Assembly: GCA_001986395.2 (NCBI GenBank) | Contig: MQVO02000005.1 | Span: forward strand, 1,674,001-1,738,000 | DNA: 64,000 nt | Direction of reading: 5' to 3' | DNA from: Irpex lacteus | Taxonomy: Eukaryota > Basidiomycota > Agaricomycetes > Polyporales > Irpicaceae | Shown: positions 36,270 to 47,765 of the stretch, in pieces | Numbering within the stretch: the first letter of the stretch is position 1 | Layout of the letters: each line of letters begins with the position of its first letter | Made by a program: the position numbers and the translations under genes | The notes under the pieces: model-generated | The model's database searches: none | Seen by the model: the letters and a program-made list of their open reading frames with translations, nothing else | Told to the model about the DNA's origin: nothing

Positions 36270-38324
36270 ATGGCTAGCCTCTACACGCACGTCTTCGACA
36301 CCCCCGTCTACAAAGGCACTGTGTCTGTCAACACCGGCTTGTTCATCGATGGCAAGTTCGTTGAACCAGTCCACAAGCAGTCGATCGAGTAAGTCGTACG
36401 CCAAAGCAATGGTCCACATCACTGACACACTATCTGTACATTCCAGGACTGTCAATCCTGGTTGGTTGCATCCATGCTAACTACTGAAACCGATGCTTAT
36501 GTGCACTTGGCAGTAACCGGCGAAGTTATTACCAAAGTCTACGCCGGCACTACTGAAGACGTGGATATTGCTGTAGCTGCTGCTAAGAGGGCCTACAAGT
36601 CGTCATGGGGCCTCAAGGTTCCTGCTTATGAACGTGGTAGACTTTTGGGCAAATTGGCTGATCTGCTAGAAGAGCACAAAGACGAGCTCGCTGCTCTGGA
36701 GGCGCTGGATGGTGGTTAGTGTTTGCCTTCAGTAAGACGAGCTGCTCTGACATTCATAGCTGTCTTATCGCAGGCAAGCTGTTTCTTCACACAAGCTTGT
36801 TTGAAGTTCCTACGGCCATCCAAGTTGCGCGTTATTTCGCTGGCTGGGCCGATAAGAACTTTGGCCAGACAATTGAGGTCAGCCGAGTTTACTCACCACT
36901 GTACCTCATGACTGATTTTCTGTATATCAAGACAAGCGAGTCCAAGTTTGCATACACCCGCCACGAGCCAATTGGGGTCGTAGTGAGTCATCCTTGTACT
37001 TTCTCAATGACATTTGACTGAGCGTTCGCGTAACCGCTTAACAGGCTGCCGTTGCACCATGGAACTTCCCTCGTATGTTGCCTTGCGAAGAAGGCATGCC
37101 CTAGTGCTGACGTCTATCACTGCAGTTCGCACGTCATTCATCAAGCTCGTTACCGCCCTTGCCACAGGCAACGCTGTTGTCGTGAAGCCGTCGGAAGTTA
37201 CACCTTTGAGTATCCTCAAGGTAGCAGAATATATCAACGCCGCTGGGTTCCCTCCTGGTGTGGTCAACATCGTCAATGGTTACGGCAATACCGTCGGACA
37301 GGCACTAGCTGATCACCGGGATATCGGAAAACTTTCATTCACTGGCAGCACGGCCGTGGGCCGCAGAATCATGGAGTCCGCCGCCAAGACGAACCTCAAG
37401 CGAATCACACTGGAGCTGGGCGGCAAGAGCCCGACACTTATTTTCGATGACGCCGACCTGAGTCGGGCTGTACCTGGTACTGTTCGCAATATCTTGTACG
37501 TATCATTGAGTCTTCGATGAGCTGAGTGGCCAATGCTCATATTCGGTCTTATTATATTAGCCATCATAGTGGACAAATGTGTACTGCGGCGTCACGTATC
37601 TATGTTCAGAAGGCATCTACGACCGCTTCCTCGAAGCGTTCGCCGCAGCTGCAAACGCCATCAAAGTGGGCGACGGTTTCTCTGGGGACTGCGACCAGGG
37701 CCCTCTGGTTTCGGAAGTTCAACTCAAGGTCAGTCATATGCCTGCACCTCTGAGATGGTTATCAATGACTTACTTCCATGTAAATGTAGCGTGTACTGGG
37801 TTACGTCGAAGCCGGCAAGGCTGAAGGCGCGAAGGTCCTCACAGGTGGCTCGAGGAAAGGTGACAGAGGATACTTTATCACTCCAACCATCTTCATCGAT
37901 GCCACGCCCGACATGAAGATCGTGCAGGAGGAGATTTTTGGCCCTGTTTGCGTCGTTATGAAGTTCAAGACAGAAGAGGAAGCCATCGAACACGCTAACA
38001 ACACCGAGTATGGATTATCCGGCCAGGTTTTCAGTCAGGATATCTCTCGCGCTTTGCGAGTGGCTCACGCACTCGAGGCCGGCCAAGCGCTTGTGAGTAT
38101 GAATGTCTTCTTGAAGTTTTTGCGTTACTGATAACACACCGTCAGGTCAATGGGAATGGCGGAGAGGTAGGTATACCCTTTGGTGGTGTAAAGCAGTCCG
38201 GATTCGGAAAGGAGCTAGGACAGTATGCACTTGAAGCGTGAGTCAAACAATCATAGATTTCCCGGCATCGACTTAGTCTTCTTGCAGGTTTACGACAGTT
38301 AAGGCAGTACACGTCACCATGTAA
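36270..38324 (+). CDS. NAD(P)-dependent aldehyde dehydrogenase (ALDH1/2-like)
   Basis: Oxidises aldehydes to acids; cytosolic, as no targeting signal is seen. It starts [16 protein letters not shown] and ends KAVHVTM, about 500 residues. Motifs are [30 protein letters not shown] (cofactor site), [15 protein letters not shown], the catalytic Glu in LELGGKSP, the catalytic Cys in [11 protein letters not shown], and [13 protein letters not shown]. Exon 2 is a 14-base microexon (36447-36460) supplying VNP around two short introns. Near 37607-37613 the frame slips by one base between ASRIYVQ and [10 protein letters not shown]. Adding one G restores QEGIYDRF, so this is probably a sequence error. 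It neighbours an aldo-keto reductase and two P450s, compatible with aldehyde detoxification, though no pathway is proven. Confidence 0.92.
36447..36460 (+). other. 14-base microexon of the ALDH gene
   Basis: Bounded by TTCCAG and GTTGGT, it links SIE(T) to PVTGEV in frame and supplies the conserved TVNPVTGE stretch of aldehyde dehydrogenases. Confidence 0.75.
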
Positions 38325-39102
38325 CGGGGCTGTGTACATACAGACTGGATACAACGTTGACCATAGTCAGTGCTATACAGCTACAATATCATTCCTTTCT
38401 TCAGCACTACGTTCCCTCGGACCTGCGACTAGCTACCCCGGATGCACTCTCGTGGAATATTTTGCCGTTCTAGATTCAAACCCGTATCATGTACTACATG
38501 ATGATACGCCGTACGCTACTTTTCTCCTGGTAGAGCATGATTCACGTGTCCCAATCTTGTATGGTAAGCAATTTATTTCTTTCATGGACAGATCATCTTA
38601 CCTTCCGTCGTATTACAGGTCGCGCTCACAACTTGGATATGCCTCGCCCAGCGGTATACTATTGAGGGTGTTCATATCGTACACGCGATGCCGCTGATAC
38701 TGATCGGTCAACGAGTGTCTCTTCGATCGAAGAAGTTCACGTACATGCGCGCAAGGTAAATATGACCAATAGGGGCAGGCCCGTCGCCGCCATTCTCCAG
38801 TTGTGAGTTATTGTCTCCGTTCATCTACATGTGGTGGGATTCAATCATGCACGTTCTCCGTGTAAACCTAGTACTGGCCATTGAGTACTATTCCGCGCTC
38901 ATCTTTCCAACTCACTCGTGACAGGTGAATTATATCTGACAGAAGGTTATCGGCGGTGATGGGAAAGATGCGTGTCGTTTCTTGTTGAAGGGCCTGGGTC
39001 CTTCTCGTCCTCTACATAATTAACCCGTATGCCCTTCTCCATCCTCACATAATATCCTCAGGGCACGAGCATCTTCAGGCACACTCGCTGAACTCGCATA
39101 CC
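38325..39102. other. Intergenic between ALDH and AKR
   Basis: One open frame (38332-38697, +) lacks domain or intron signals and is not supported as a gene. The last 80 bases are likely promoter and leader of the aldo-keto reductase gene. Confidence 0.5.
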
Positions 39103-40559
39103 ATGGCTCGGAAAGCAACCTACACATATCTTGGCAAGGCTGGGCTACGCGTCTCCGTACCTGTCGTGAGTTTGTGGCGGCACTGCACAGTGCACACTGC
39201 TATTCTCACTGACGCTTGTCGGGTAGATTGGTGGCATGTCTTATGGCAGCCCTACATGGGTGGTACGTAGGAAGAGCAATGCTGTCTCTGTAAAGCTGAC
39301 ATAAACTCGCATTAGCCGTGGGTGCTTCCTGAAGAACAGGTGTGGCGTACAGTACATATCAGTTGATACCTGGAGCTAAGGCAACGAACTTGTCACAGGC
39401 AATCCCTGTTTTGAAAGCGGCGTGGGATAGTGGCCTTAACACCATTGATACTGCGAATATGTATTCAAATGGCGAGTCCGAAAGAATAATTGGAAAGTTC
39501 ATCAAACAGGTCTGTCTGATATATTCTCGTCAAAAACGCTTCCACTGATACACCATTAAACGCCAGTACAACATCCCGCGCTCGCAACTCGTTCTCTTCA
39601 CCAAAGCCCGCTATATCGTTGCCCATAATCATCCAGACGTCCTCACGGGGCTCGGCGAGCACCAAGTGATTGACAAGCAGGAGTATATAAACGCTGGCGG
39701 ACTGTCTCGCAAGGCTCTGTTCAGCCAGGTTCACGACTCACTCGAGAGGCTCCAGACCGACTACGTTGATGTACTTTTCGTTCATGGTAGTGACCCGAAC
39801 GTGTCGCATGAGGAAACGATGAAGGCCCTACACGATCTTGTGGAGTCCGGCAAGGTGCATTACCTTGGTGTCTCTGCATTACACTTGTGGGAACTGGCGC
39901 AAATGCAAACGGTGGCGGAGAAACACGGATGGACCAAGTTTAGTTGTGTCGAGTTTGAGCATTCACTCCTGTATCGCCCTGAGGTGTGTGAAGTCAATGT
40001 GATCTCCGGTCAAGTATCAGTTGAAGTTCTATAACATCTATTCGGTACAGGAGCTCGAGATGCTATCATACTGCAGACACTCTGGCCTTGGTACCCTCGC
40101 GTTTGCTCCTCTTATGGATGGCCATCTCGCGCGCTCTGTCGGTACTCAAACAGATCGCTCAAGACTATTCGATGGTACAATCTATGACAAGCCCCGCAGA
40201 GATTCGGATAAGGAAATCATTAGGCGAGTTGAGGAATTGGCGGAAAAGAAGGGGTGGGGTATGTCACAAATTGCTCTTTCCTGGTCTACGACCAAAGTGT
40301 CTAGTCCAATCGTAGGCATGAACTCGGTATGTCTCTGCAACCCATGCCCGTTGCATTGCTCATCTGCTGACACCTACCGGCGCTCTCCTCGAGATTGAAC
40401 GAGTTCAACAAGCCATTCTTAACGATAAAACGCTTACTGAAGAGGAAATTAAGTACCTTGAGGAACCGTGAGTATCGACCCTTTTCGGCTGCAGAGATTT
40501 TGGTTTTCATCATTGCACGCGCTGGTCCTAGATACGAATTCCGCCCATACAGATTTTGA
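39103..40559 (+). CDS. Aldo-keto reductase (voltage-gated K-channel beta-subunit-like)
   Basis: An NADPH-dependent carbonyl reductase of about 350 residues, starting [19 protein letters not shown] and ending [11 protein letters not shown]. The barrel and tetrad are recognisable: Asp and Tyr in [15 protein letters not shown], Lys in LVLFTKARY, and His in [11 protein letters not shown]. Other family segments are [29 protein letters not shown] and [19 protein letters not shown]. Short exons (including PWVLPEEQ) join in frame; the terminal exon begins at ATACGAATTC and ends at 40559. The channel-beta-like/AAD clade of fungi reduces aromatic and aliphatic aldehydes; the substrate here is unknown. 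No frame breaks. Confidence 0.92.
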
Positions 40560-41699
40560 TTGCGCAGCAGATGCTCAGATAGCACTTTCTGTTACGACCA
40601 ATCTGTTGTGTACTGTCACATCTGCCGACAACAATGCAAGGTAGCAATCCTGTAGCCCCGGGGTCATTATCTGACCTAATCGATTTGTTCCCTGACCAAG
40701 TATGAAGCAACCCCAAGGAGAAGTTGAGTGACCGAGCCAAAACACACTTCTCATCATGTACTGCAATAACTCATAAACCCCATAATACCACTCTGACACT
40801 GACACCAGTCATCATGACCAGAATAAGCGACTGACTCGGTCACACTATTCGTCATTGTAGTTGATTCGGTATAACAACTGGAACACGCAAACCAGTGGCA
40901 GAACTTGGAATGCCAGTAATATCAGTGATAGACAAAGAGATAAACGACGAGCTGACTGGCTAGTGTAATACATATTTATGAAAGCGGCTGACCCCCAGAT
41001 AGGTGTATCACGGTATCGATACATATTATACTGACATCCGCATCAGTGTGCCGCGGCCCGTGCCAGTGTTCGAGTCCGAGTCGCTGGCCAGCTTTCGCCT
41101 GACCATCGCTGTCATCATTACTATCATCCCGACTGAAGCAGAAATGCGAATTCCTGATATCTCTAGTTTAGGGTTTGAGCTCAAGTGAGTTTCCTCCTAA
41201 CCTCATCATTGTTATGGCACTCCGGCTGTCGCTGCGGGGACAGAAGATCCGAATAGTAGCCAATAGCAAAGTATCTGCCAGTGGAAGTCAGGCTGCTAAC
41301 GCCATGGCTCTGCTGTCAACATGAGATGGGCTGATTGGCCTGAAAGACGCAAGATCACCGGTGTGAACATTTGAAGTGTATGTACTACCTTGCTCTTACC
41401 CCGTTCTTGACGTTACAGAGAGATCCTCTCTCCGAGTCGGTGGTGGCAAGGGATAGTCGCCGATATAACCTACATCAAATACTGGGATCCCTACGCAGCA
41501 TACTGCCGTACTGTGAGCAGATTGTATCATGTCTTCCTCCCAATATATCAGCCCTGTGCAATAAGCTACGTCCGCTGATATGAGGCTGGCATGGCGTGGT
41601 ACTACAAAAGCGAAGCTACTATGGTAGTGACGGTATTGATTTCTTCTCAGCCTCGCCCCTAATCTACGCTTGATCATTTCCATTACAGACCCTCTCAAG
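40560..41699. other. Intergenic between AKR and the first P450
   Basis: No coding stretch supported on either strand. Short frames at 41003-41188 and 41396-41698 lack domain character. Confidence 0.5.
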
Positions 41700-43700
41700 A
41701 TGGACTACATGGTCCCCATTCTATTTTCGTTTCTAGCCTTAGGATTGGTGTATGTATTGCGCAGACCAGTATCTCGAGCAGAACCACTTCCACCAACCAA
41801 TGCCGTCAGGCGCTCTGCCCGTTATAGGACACCTCCTGCAGATGCCGAGAAGTTACGAGTGGCTGAAATATCTTGAATGGAGCAAAACCCTTAGTGAGCT
41901 TATTAGCTTCCACTCCTCATAGGCGTCTCAGCACTGACTAGTTGGACTGTGTAGATTCGGACATTATCTGCTATAAGATCTTCGGGACACACGTAATCGT
42001 ATTGAACTCTGCCCAAGCTGTGAATGCATTGCTTGAAGGAAAGCCATCCCTCTACTCAGACAGACCACGTTTGCTTGCGCTACGACATATGTAAGCCACG
42101 AGCTCTGTGTATTGCCGCGATTAAATCTCACCATTCTCTCGCAGAGTTGGGTTTCATTGGGTCCACGGAGTTATGCCCTACGGGAAACAATTCATAGAAG
42201 TTCGAAAGGCTGCGAACCATTTTTTGCACAGCGCGGCTGTAAAGGAATATCAGCCGGTACAAACAGCTGCAGTGCGTAGGCTTCTGAGGGACATACTCAA
42301 CGAGCCCGAAAGTTACGTACGACATACACGAGAGTGAGCAGACGTGTTTTAGTATATTTCTTTAGGGGGCTTACTACTCCTTTTCGTTGTCATAGGATGG
42401 CAGGGAACATAATACTCATGGCCACGTATGGTATATCTGTTAGTGATACGTATATTCGCACGGTATACAACACAGTAGCTGGGTTGAACCTCGGCTTGTC
42501 TCCGAGAGGCCTTCTGCACGACATGTTTCCTATCAGTACGTAATCCACTTTCTCTTTGGAGCCCATATCACTCATAGCATTGTCGTAAGTGATGAGGCTT
42601 CCAGAATGGTTTCCATTGTTCCAATTCAAGAAAGAAGCCAAGAAGTTTGCACCGTACGTTGAACTTTTACCAGATCTGCCGCTCGCCGAAACAAGAAAAG
42701 CGATGGTATGATACGCTGCATAATAGTCGTAAGTACATTGAGGGGCACTAACTGTTGAGATATAGGCTCAAGGAAATCCTCCGCCGTCAATAGCGGCTTC
42801 AATGCTCTCCGATGGCACGCTTCCCGAAGATGTGGTCCGCTCTGTGACAGGATCACTCTATGTCGGTACGTTACATCGTGCTGGCTAAGCGACTCATTCT
42901 GATTAGCCTACAAACTTTATAGGTGGGCTAGAGACTGTAAGCTCCTTTACTGACTTGGAGACGCACATTTTGTATGTTGCCTTGAGTAAACTAATACTGC
43001 TACAGACTACGGGAATAATTGCCAATTTCTTCCTTGCCATGGTCAAGCATCCTAAAGTACTAGATAAAGCGCAAAGAGAAATTGATAACGTCATCGGAAA
43101 CGATAGACTGCCGCAGTTTGAAGATGAGGCCACGCTCCCATACGTCAGCGCTCTGGTCAAAGAGGTCTATCGTTGGAGAAATATCACGCCTCAGGCAACG
43201 CCACATCGCCTGAATGCGGACGATTCATACAAGGGATACCACATACCCAAGGACTCTATCGTTATCGGGAATACGTATGCGCTCCTGCACGACCCAGTTG
43301 CGTTCCCTGAGCCAGATGTATTCCGCCCCGAACGTTATTTGGACCCCGCAACTCGCTCTCCTGATCCCATCTTTGGGTATGGTGGGCGGCTATGCCCTGG
43401 GAGGTTTCTGGCCAAAGCCACAACATGGCTCACCATAGCAAATTTGCTGGCCACCTTTCACATCGAGAGTGCCTTAGACGAGAACGGTAACCTTATACAG
43501 CCAGACGATGTCAGCTATACGGACGGAGTGGTATGGTTAGTGGTCTTTTCGTCCTTCCTGCTTTACTTAGTACTATCTCAAGCGAGTACTCACACCCCAA
43601 TATCACTGGCAGCTTCCCTCTACCTTTCAAGTGCAAGATCACACCACGCTCAAACAACGTTCGCGCAATGATATACTCTGCTGCTGACGAATTGAAGTAA
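41700..43700 (+). CDS. Cytochrome P450 monooxygenase (class II, ER-anchored)
   Basis: It starts MDYMVPILFSFLALGLVYVL, an N-terminal membrane anchor, followed by a proline-rich hinge. Recognisable parts are ALPVIGHLLQMPRSYEWLKY, GISVSDTYIRTVYNTVAG, RLPEWFPLFQFKKEAKKF, the I-helix GGLETTTGIIANFFL, ExxR in KEVYRWR, the PERY region FRPERYLDP, and the heme loop FGYGGRLCPGRFLA with its ligand Cys. The last exon gives FPLPFKCKITPRS and a stop at 43700. Near 41791-41805, just after the hinge, the frame slips by one base, consistent with a missing base in the proline-rich motif. The family resembles fungal CYPs annotated O-methylsterigmatocystin-oxidoreductase-like; substrate unknown. Convergent with the next P450. 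Confidence 0.9.
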
Positions 43701-43722
43701 ATTTGCAAAGATTCAGGCGATA

Positions 43723-46030
43723 CTAGTTGGTATTGATGGTATTTACGTGTTGTTGAAATTGCGCCACCTTATCTACCGAGCGTGGTGTGATTCCGCATTT
43801 GAACGGATTGGGATAACTATAATATGCTTCAGCACCCCACAGCGCACAAAATTGAAGTCATCCTCACCTCGTCAAACTCGCCTTCCATGTGGGATCGAAG
43901 GGCACTTGTTTACCAGTTGTGTCGAGTGGTAGTGTGAAGTCAAAGCACGCCACCAGAGATGCTATGAGAATATACATGGAGTTTTCTGCCAAATATCTTC
44001 CCGGACAAACACTGTACACATTTGAGCGGATAGAGAAGAACAGAAGAAATTTGGACGGGTCCCACTCACCGACGACCGAATCCAAAGATATACTGGATCG
44101 GATCCGGAATATCGTTGGACTTATCTTGCATGAACCGCTCGGGGATAAACTTATCGGGAGGGAACTCCGAGGGAGATATGCGAGACACGGCCCTATGGTA
44201 TATTCATCAAAACTCGTTTGAACGCAGTACGTTGCTGTTGACACCCACCACAAATTAGGTACTATGATTGCGTCCTTGGGAATAAGATACCCTGCTATTG
44301 TTGAGCATATAGCTGACTAGATGATGTCGTGCCAATACATACCCTTGTATATGACATCCTCTGCTGAACGATGGGCAAGACCTACGAAAGCCATCAGTGA
44401 CAATCACCAGGTGATCATAGGATTCATCATTCACCTAGAGGCACTGGAGGATACCAGCGTAAAGCCTCTTTGATGACTGCGTTCAGGTAAGGCGTCGACT
44501 TGCGATCAGCGATTGTTGGAAGCCTGTCTCCGACGATTGTATCAAGCTCCTCTTGAGCTATGCGTTGCACCTCTGGGTAGAGTATCATTGCCAGTATAGC
44601 GTTCAGTACCACAGAATAAGTCTAAAACAATCACTCTCGGTTCAGATTATAACGTTGCTACCAGATTGTAAGGTACTGACTGTGTCAACTCCACCTGAAA
44701 GAGTGATGTAACGTCAATCAAGGCAGTACTTGATATTTAAATATATGACCATACACAGACCTCCGTACATTGCTGCAGCAACCCAGGTCACTGCCTCTTC
44801 AAACGTATGTCGGTCTTCATGTGCCTCTACTGGACAAGTCAGCAGTTCGCTGACGAAACTCGGCGGAGTTGGTTTGCCTGATTCCTTGTAGTATGTTAAC
44901 GGAGTGAAATAAACATCAAAATATCAGGGAGCTGGCTCACTATCTGCTCTTTAACGAATTCAAAAGGAGGGTAGACCATCTTGTGAATCATAGCTTTCCC
45001 CCTCTTGGCCAGAGCATGGAATGTGAAAAACGGAGTGGACTCCGGAATATGTTTTACTGGCATGTTTGTCAAACGCATGCCATCCTAGAGACGAAATTAT
45101 GCACAGTGCCAACTCACAGGAAGGGATGACATCAACTATGGATGCACCTGGCCTCGCAACTTCTGTAAACATAACTTGAGTCTCCTCGGCGTGATCAATA
45201 TACTGTTCAATGTTGATAATAAGTCTCCATTGCTGGGCAGAAGACTGGAAAATTACCTCTGCCTTTTCCATTTTCGGTGAAGTGCCATAGGTAACGGACA
45301 TAATAATTCTCCCCGTAGCGCTGTCGTATTTGAGAAGGGTGTCCGTGAATAACATAGCATCGTTCCACTCACAGCCGTATATGGTCGATGAAATGCTCTG
45401 GATCGTCAGCGAAAGCAATGCTCATCATGGCTGCGATATCCTCTTGGATTCCGTGGTACTTCTTTACGGATTCTTGACTGAATGCCGTGTGGGCTAGTTT
45501 TCGGTGTAGCTGCCACGTCTTTGTGTTTGACATCATCGCCATGGACTAAGTGGCATAGGATTAGATCAGGAAAAGCAAGAGTTGGGGATCTGAATCACGT
45601 ACACGGCTGGACCCCATCAATTCAGTCGCCAAAGTAAAGACAGGGCGATGGGCATACAGATGCCCTTGCTTGACAAGGAGGTCGTTGATTGTCTCAAGCG
45701 AGTTCAGAATGACAACCTCGTTGCCTAGCCCGTGCAAGCGGACAATTTCCCCTACGATAATAAATCAACCATTGACTAACTTGAATGTATTCACGACGGA
45801 GTCAAGACAGGTTAATGCTCACCGAATTGATCCTTCCACTCAGTAAACTTGAACCATGGATATTGAGGGGGGTAGTGGAATATATTCCCAATTAATGGGA
45901 GGCTAAAGGGACCCGGGGGCAGAGGAGCCTTTCCACGGCGACCAAAGTAAGCATAGATCCAGAAGGCCAAAATTCCTAGCCCAGCTACGAGCACGGTGCT
46001 GGTGTTTGAAACACTTCGCGAATTCTCCAT
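43723..46030 (-). CDS. Second cytochrome P450 monooxygenase, convergent with the first
   Basis: It starts MENSRSVSNTSTVLVAGLGI at 46030 with an anchor helix and a classic hinge (APLPPGPFSLPLIGN). Further parts are VRLHGLGNEVVILNSLETI, TWQLHRKLAHTAFSQESVKK, ATGRIIMSVTYGTSP, the I-helix region GVDT followed by YSVVLNAILAMILYP, ExxR in KEALRWYPPVP, PERF in FIPERFMQD, and the heme loop IFGFGRRVCPGRYLAE, formed by splicing a 60-base intron. A final exon gives YPNPFKCGITPRS and stops at 43723. All joins I traced keep frame, so this copy looks intact. Its stop codon lies only 22 bases from that of the opposite P450, so the two 3' UTRs must overlap. Substrate unknown. Confidence 0.88.
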
Positions 46031-47179
46031 AGCTTTGACGATGAGAAGCAGAATGAGGAATTGAGTGTGGCGTTGGGCAGTAGCGTAGCCTACTAAAGCT
46101 ATCTATATAGCCTTCCACGTAGTAGGAGCTTCGTAAGGGATTATTAGAGGTGAGATTACTGCGATCGCTAATCAAGTCCTCACTGGAGAGGCGTTTCAGT
46201 GCAGAAGGCTGACCCAGACGATTGACGGAGCTCAAGTCGGAATCTACTTCAGACTGCCAATGAGAGGATTCTAGCGGATCTTAACACTATATGCCAGGGG
46301 TACTGTTTTCCTGAGTAAGAAGACATATCAAATATAGCTTGATGCCTGTGAAAAGATAACAGCATATGTCAGTTGATCTCTCTGGGCGCGAGTGAGCGTC
46401 GAAGAAGCTCATTTGAGCGGGACCGCCCGTCACTAGCATCAGCAACGAGAGAAGTTGTATCACTTACAGGCGAAATGCACGTTATAAGTTATGCTCCGAA
46501 GCATGCAGTTTACGTTTCTGCGGGCGTGAGGTCAGTTGATACACGACACCGATGCTTGAGAGATTGAACGGGCTTACGGCTGCGTGTCGAACGTATTCCC
46601 ATTGCAGGACTGCGAGCACTAGCAAATCTTTCCACCGCATGCATCATGCGCAACCTGATGAAATGAATTCGAATGCCCAACATGAATGCATGAACACACA
46701 TGCTAGCGCTAGATCGGCCACAGTCCGCAGGTCGGGGCCCAGGTATATGGCTGAGCGCAGGAGTTTCCCAGTTCTCGCTTCTAGGTAGAAGATGTACCTG
46801 GTTTCGATGACCTAATCAGACGGGATTTGTGCTCAGTAAGACTTGGAAGCTTGCAATTGAACGAGCAGCGCTCACTGGCAATACACACCACGGGCGCATA
46901 AATTCAGGTTCTAGAAGGAGTCTACAACCGGCCACCTTCCAGCAAGATAGAAAATGGACCGAGGGTACATCTTGAAACACGGTCTTGCCAATGTAACCGC
47001 TGATCATGCTGCCTCAAAGAGCGAGAATTCTGTAGGGGAACGCCGGTTGCTGCCGGTTGTGCCACATTTTAGCGCGACGAAGCGCGGGCCGTAGTAAGTA
47101 CCAGTATCTAGTCTCGAACCAGACGTTTCCGGATTAGGGACGGCTGATGGAGAATGGGAAAACGCCGTCAGATCCAGAA
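46031..47179. other. Intergenic upstream of the second P450
   Basis: The first 150 bases carry the presumed promoter of the reverse-strand P450. Beyond that I see only short frames without domain or splice support. Confidence 0.45.
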
Positions 47180-47509
47180 AGTCTGGTAGATTTTGTCAGT
47201 GGCGGGTGTAGTTCAGTCTCACGTGACGGGGTCGGGCGACTCGAAACAATTCCTTCGTTGAGTCGCTCGCAGGCACTCTTTCCCCCCGTATTGTACATAC
47301 GATTCATGGCTGCTCATTAATACATTATTTGCGATCCTAAAATAAATTTATTTACAAGAATTGTGGTCTCGAGAGTCCACATAGCGGACGAGCTCAGTAC
47401 GAGCGCCTGCTTCCCGATGCCTGTCATTTCGACTCATTGCCTGTCAAAGAAGGGCCAATTATGACACGTGCGATTGAACCACACCCGCCTATACAAAATC
47501 TACCAGACT
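47180..47509. repeat. 330-base element with about 45-base terminal inverted repeats (MITE-like)
   Basis: The left arm (47180-47225) begins AGTCTGGTAGATTTTGT, continues GGCGGGTGTAGTTCAGT and ends CACGTG. The right arm (47465-47509) is its reverse complement with about 85 percent identity, starting CACGTG and ending ACAAAATCTACCAGACT. No transposase lies between, and the loop is about 240 bases. Size and ends fit a miniature inverted-repeat transposable element, but no clear target-site duplication is visible, so the superfamily is unassigned. Confidence 0.55.
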
Positions 47510-47765
47510 CTCAGGCTCCGCCGGTGTTTCTCTTTTGCCACGGACTTGTCCCAAAACGGTAAGAAACCAACGCGCTGCCTGAAGTCTTTGGGTACGAGAC
47601 TAACCAGTATCTATCTTAAGTAGTAGATCTCACCGTTGTCATTCACTCGAGTACAAATTTAAAGGTGCTTAATATAGGGCAGTGGTAACAAATAACAGAA
47701 TACTCATTACATAAGCTTTTACAAACCGCACCTATGCTGCACTGCAAGCCCTTAGGCCTTAGGCC

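Noticed and set aside
36270..46030. Secondary-metabolite biosynthetic cluster
   Set aside because: No polyketide synthase, non-ribosomal peptide synthetase, terpene synthase, prenyltransferase or cluster regulator is visible.
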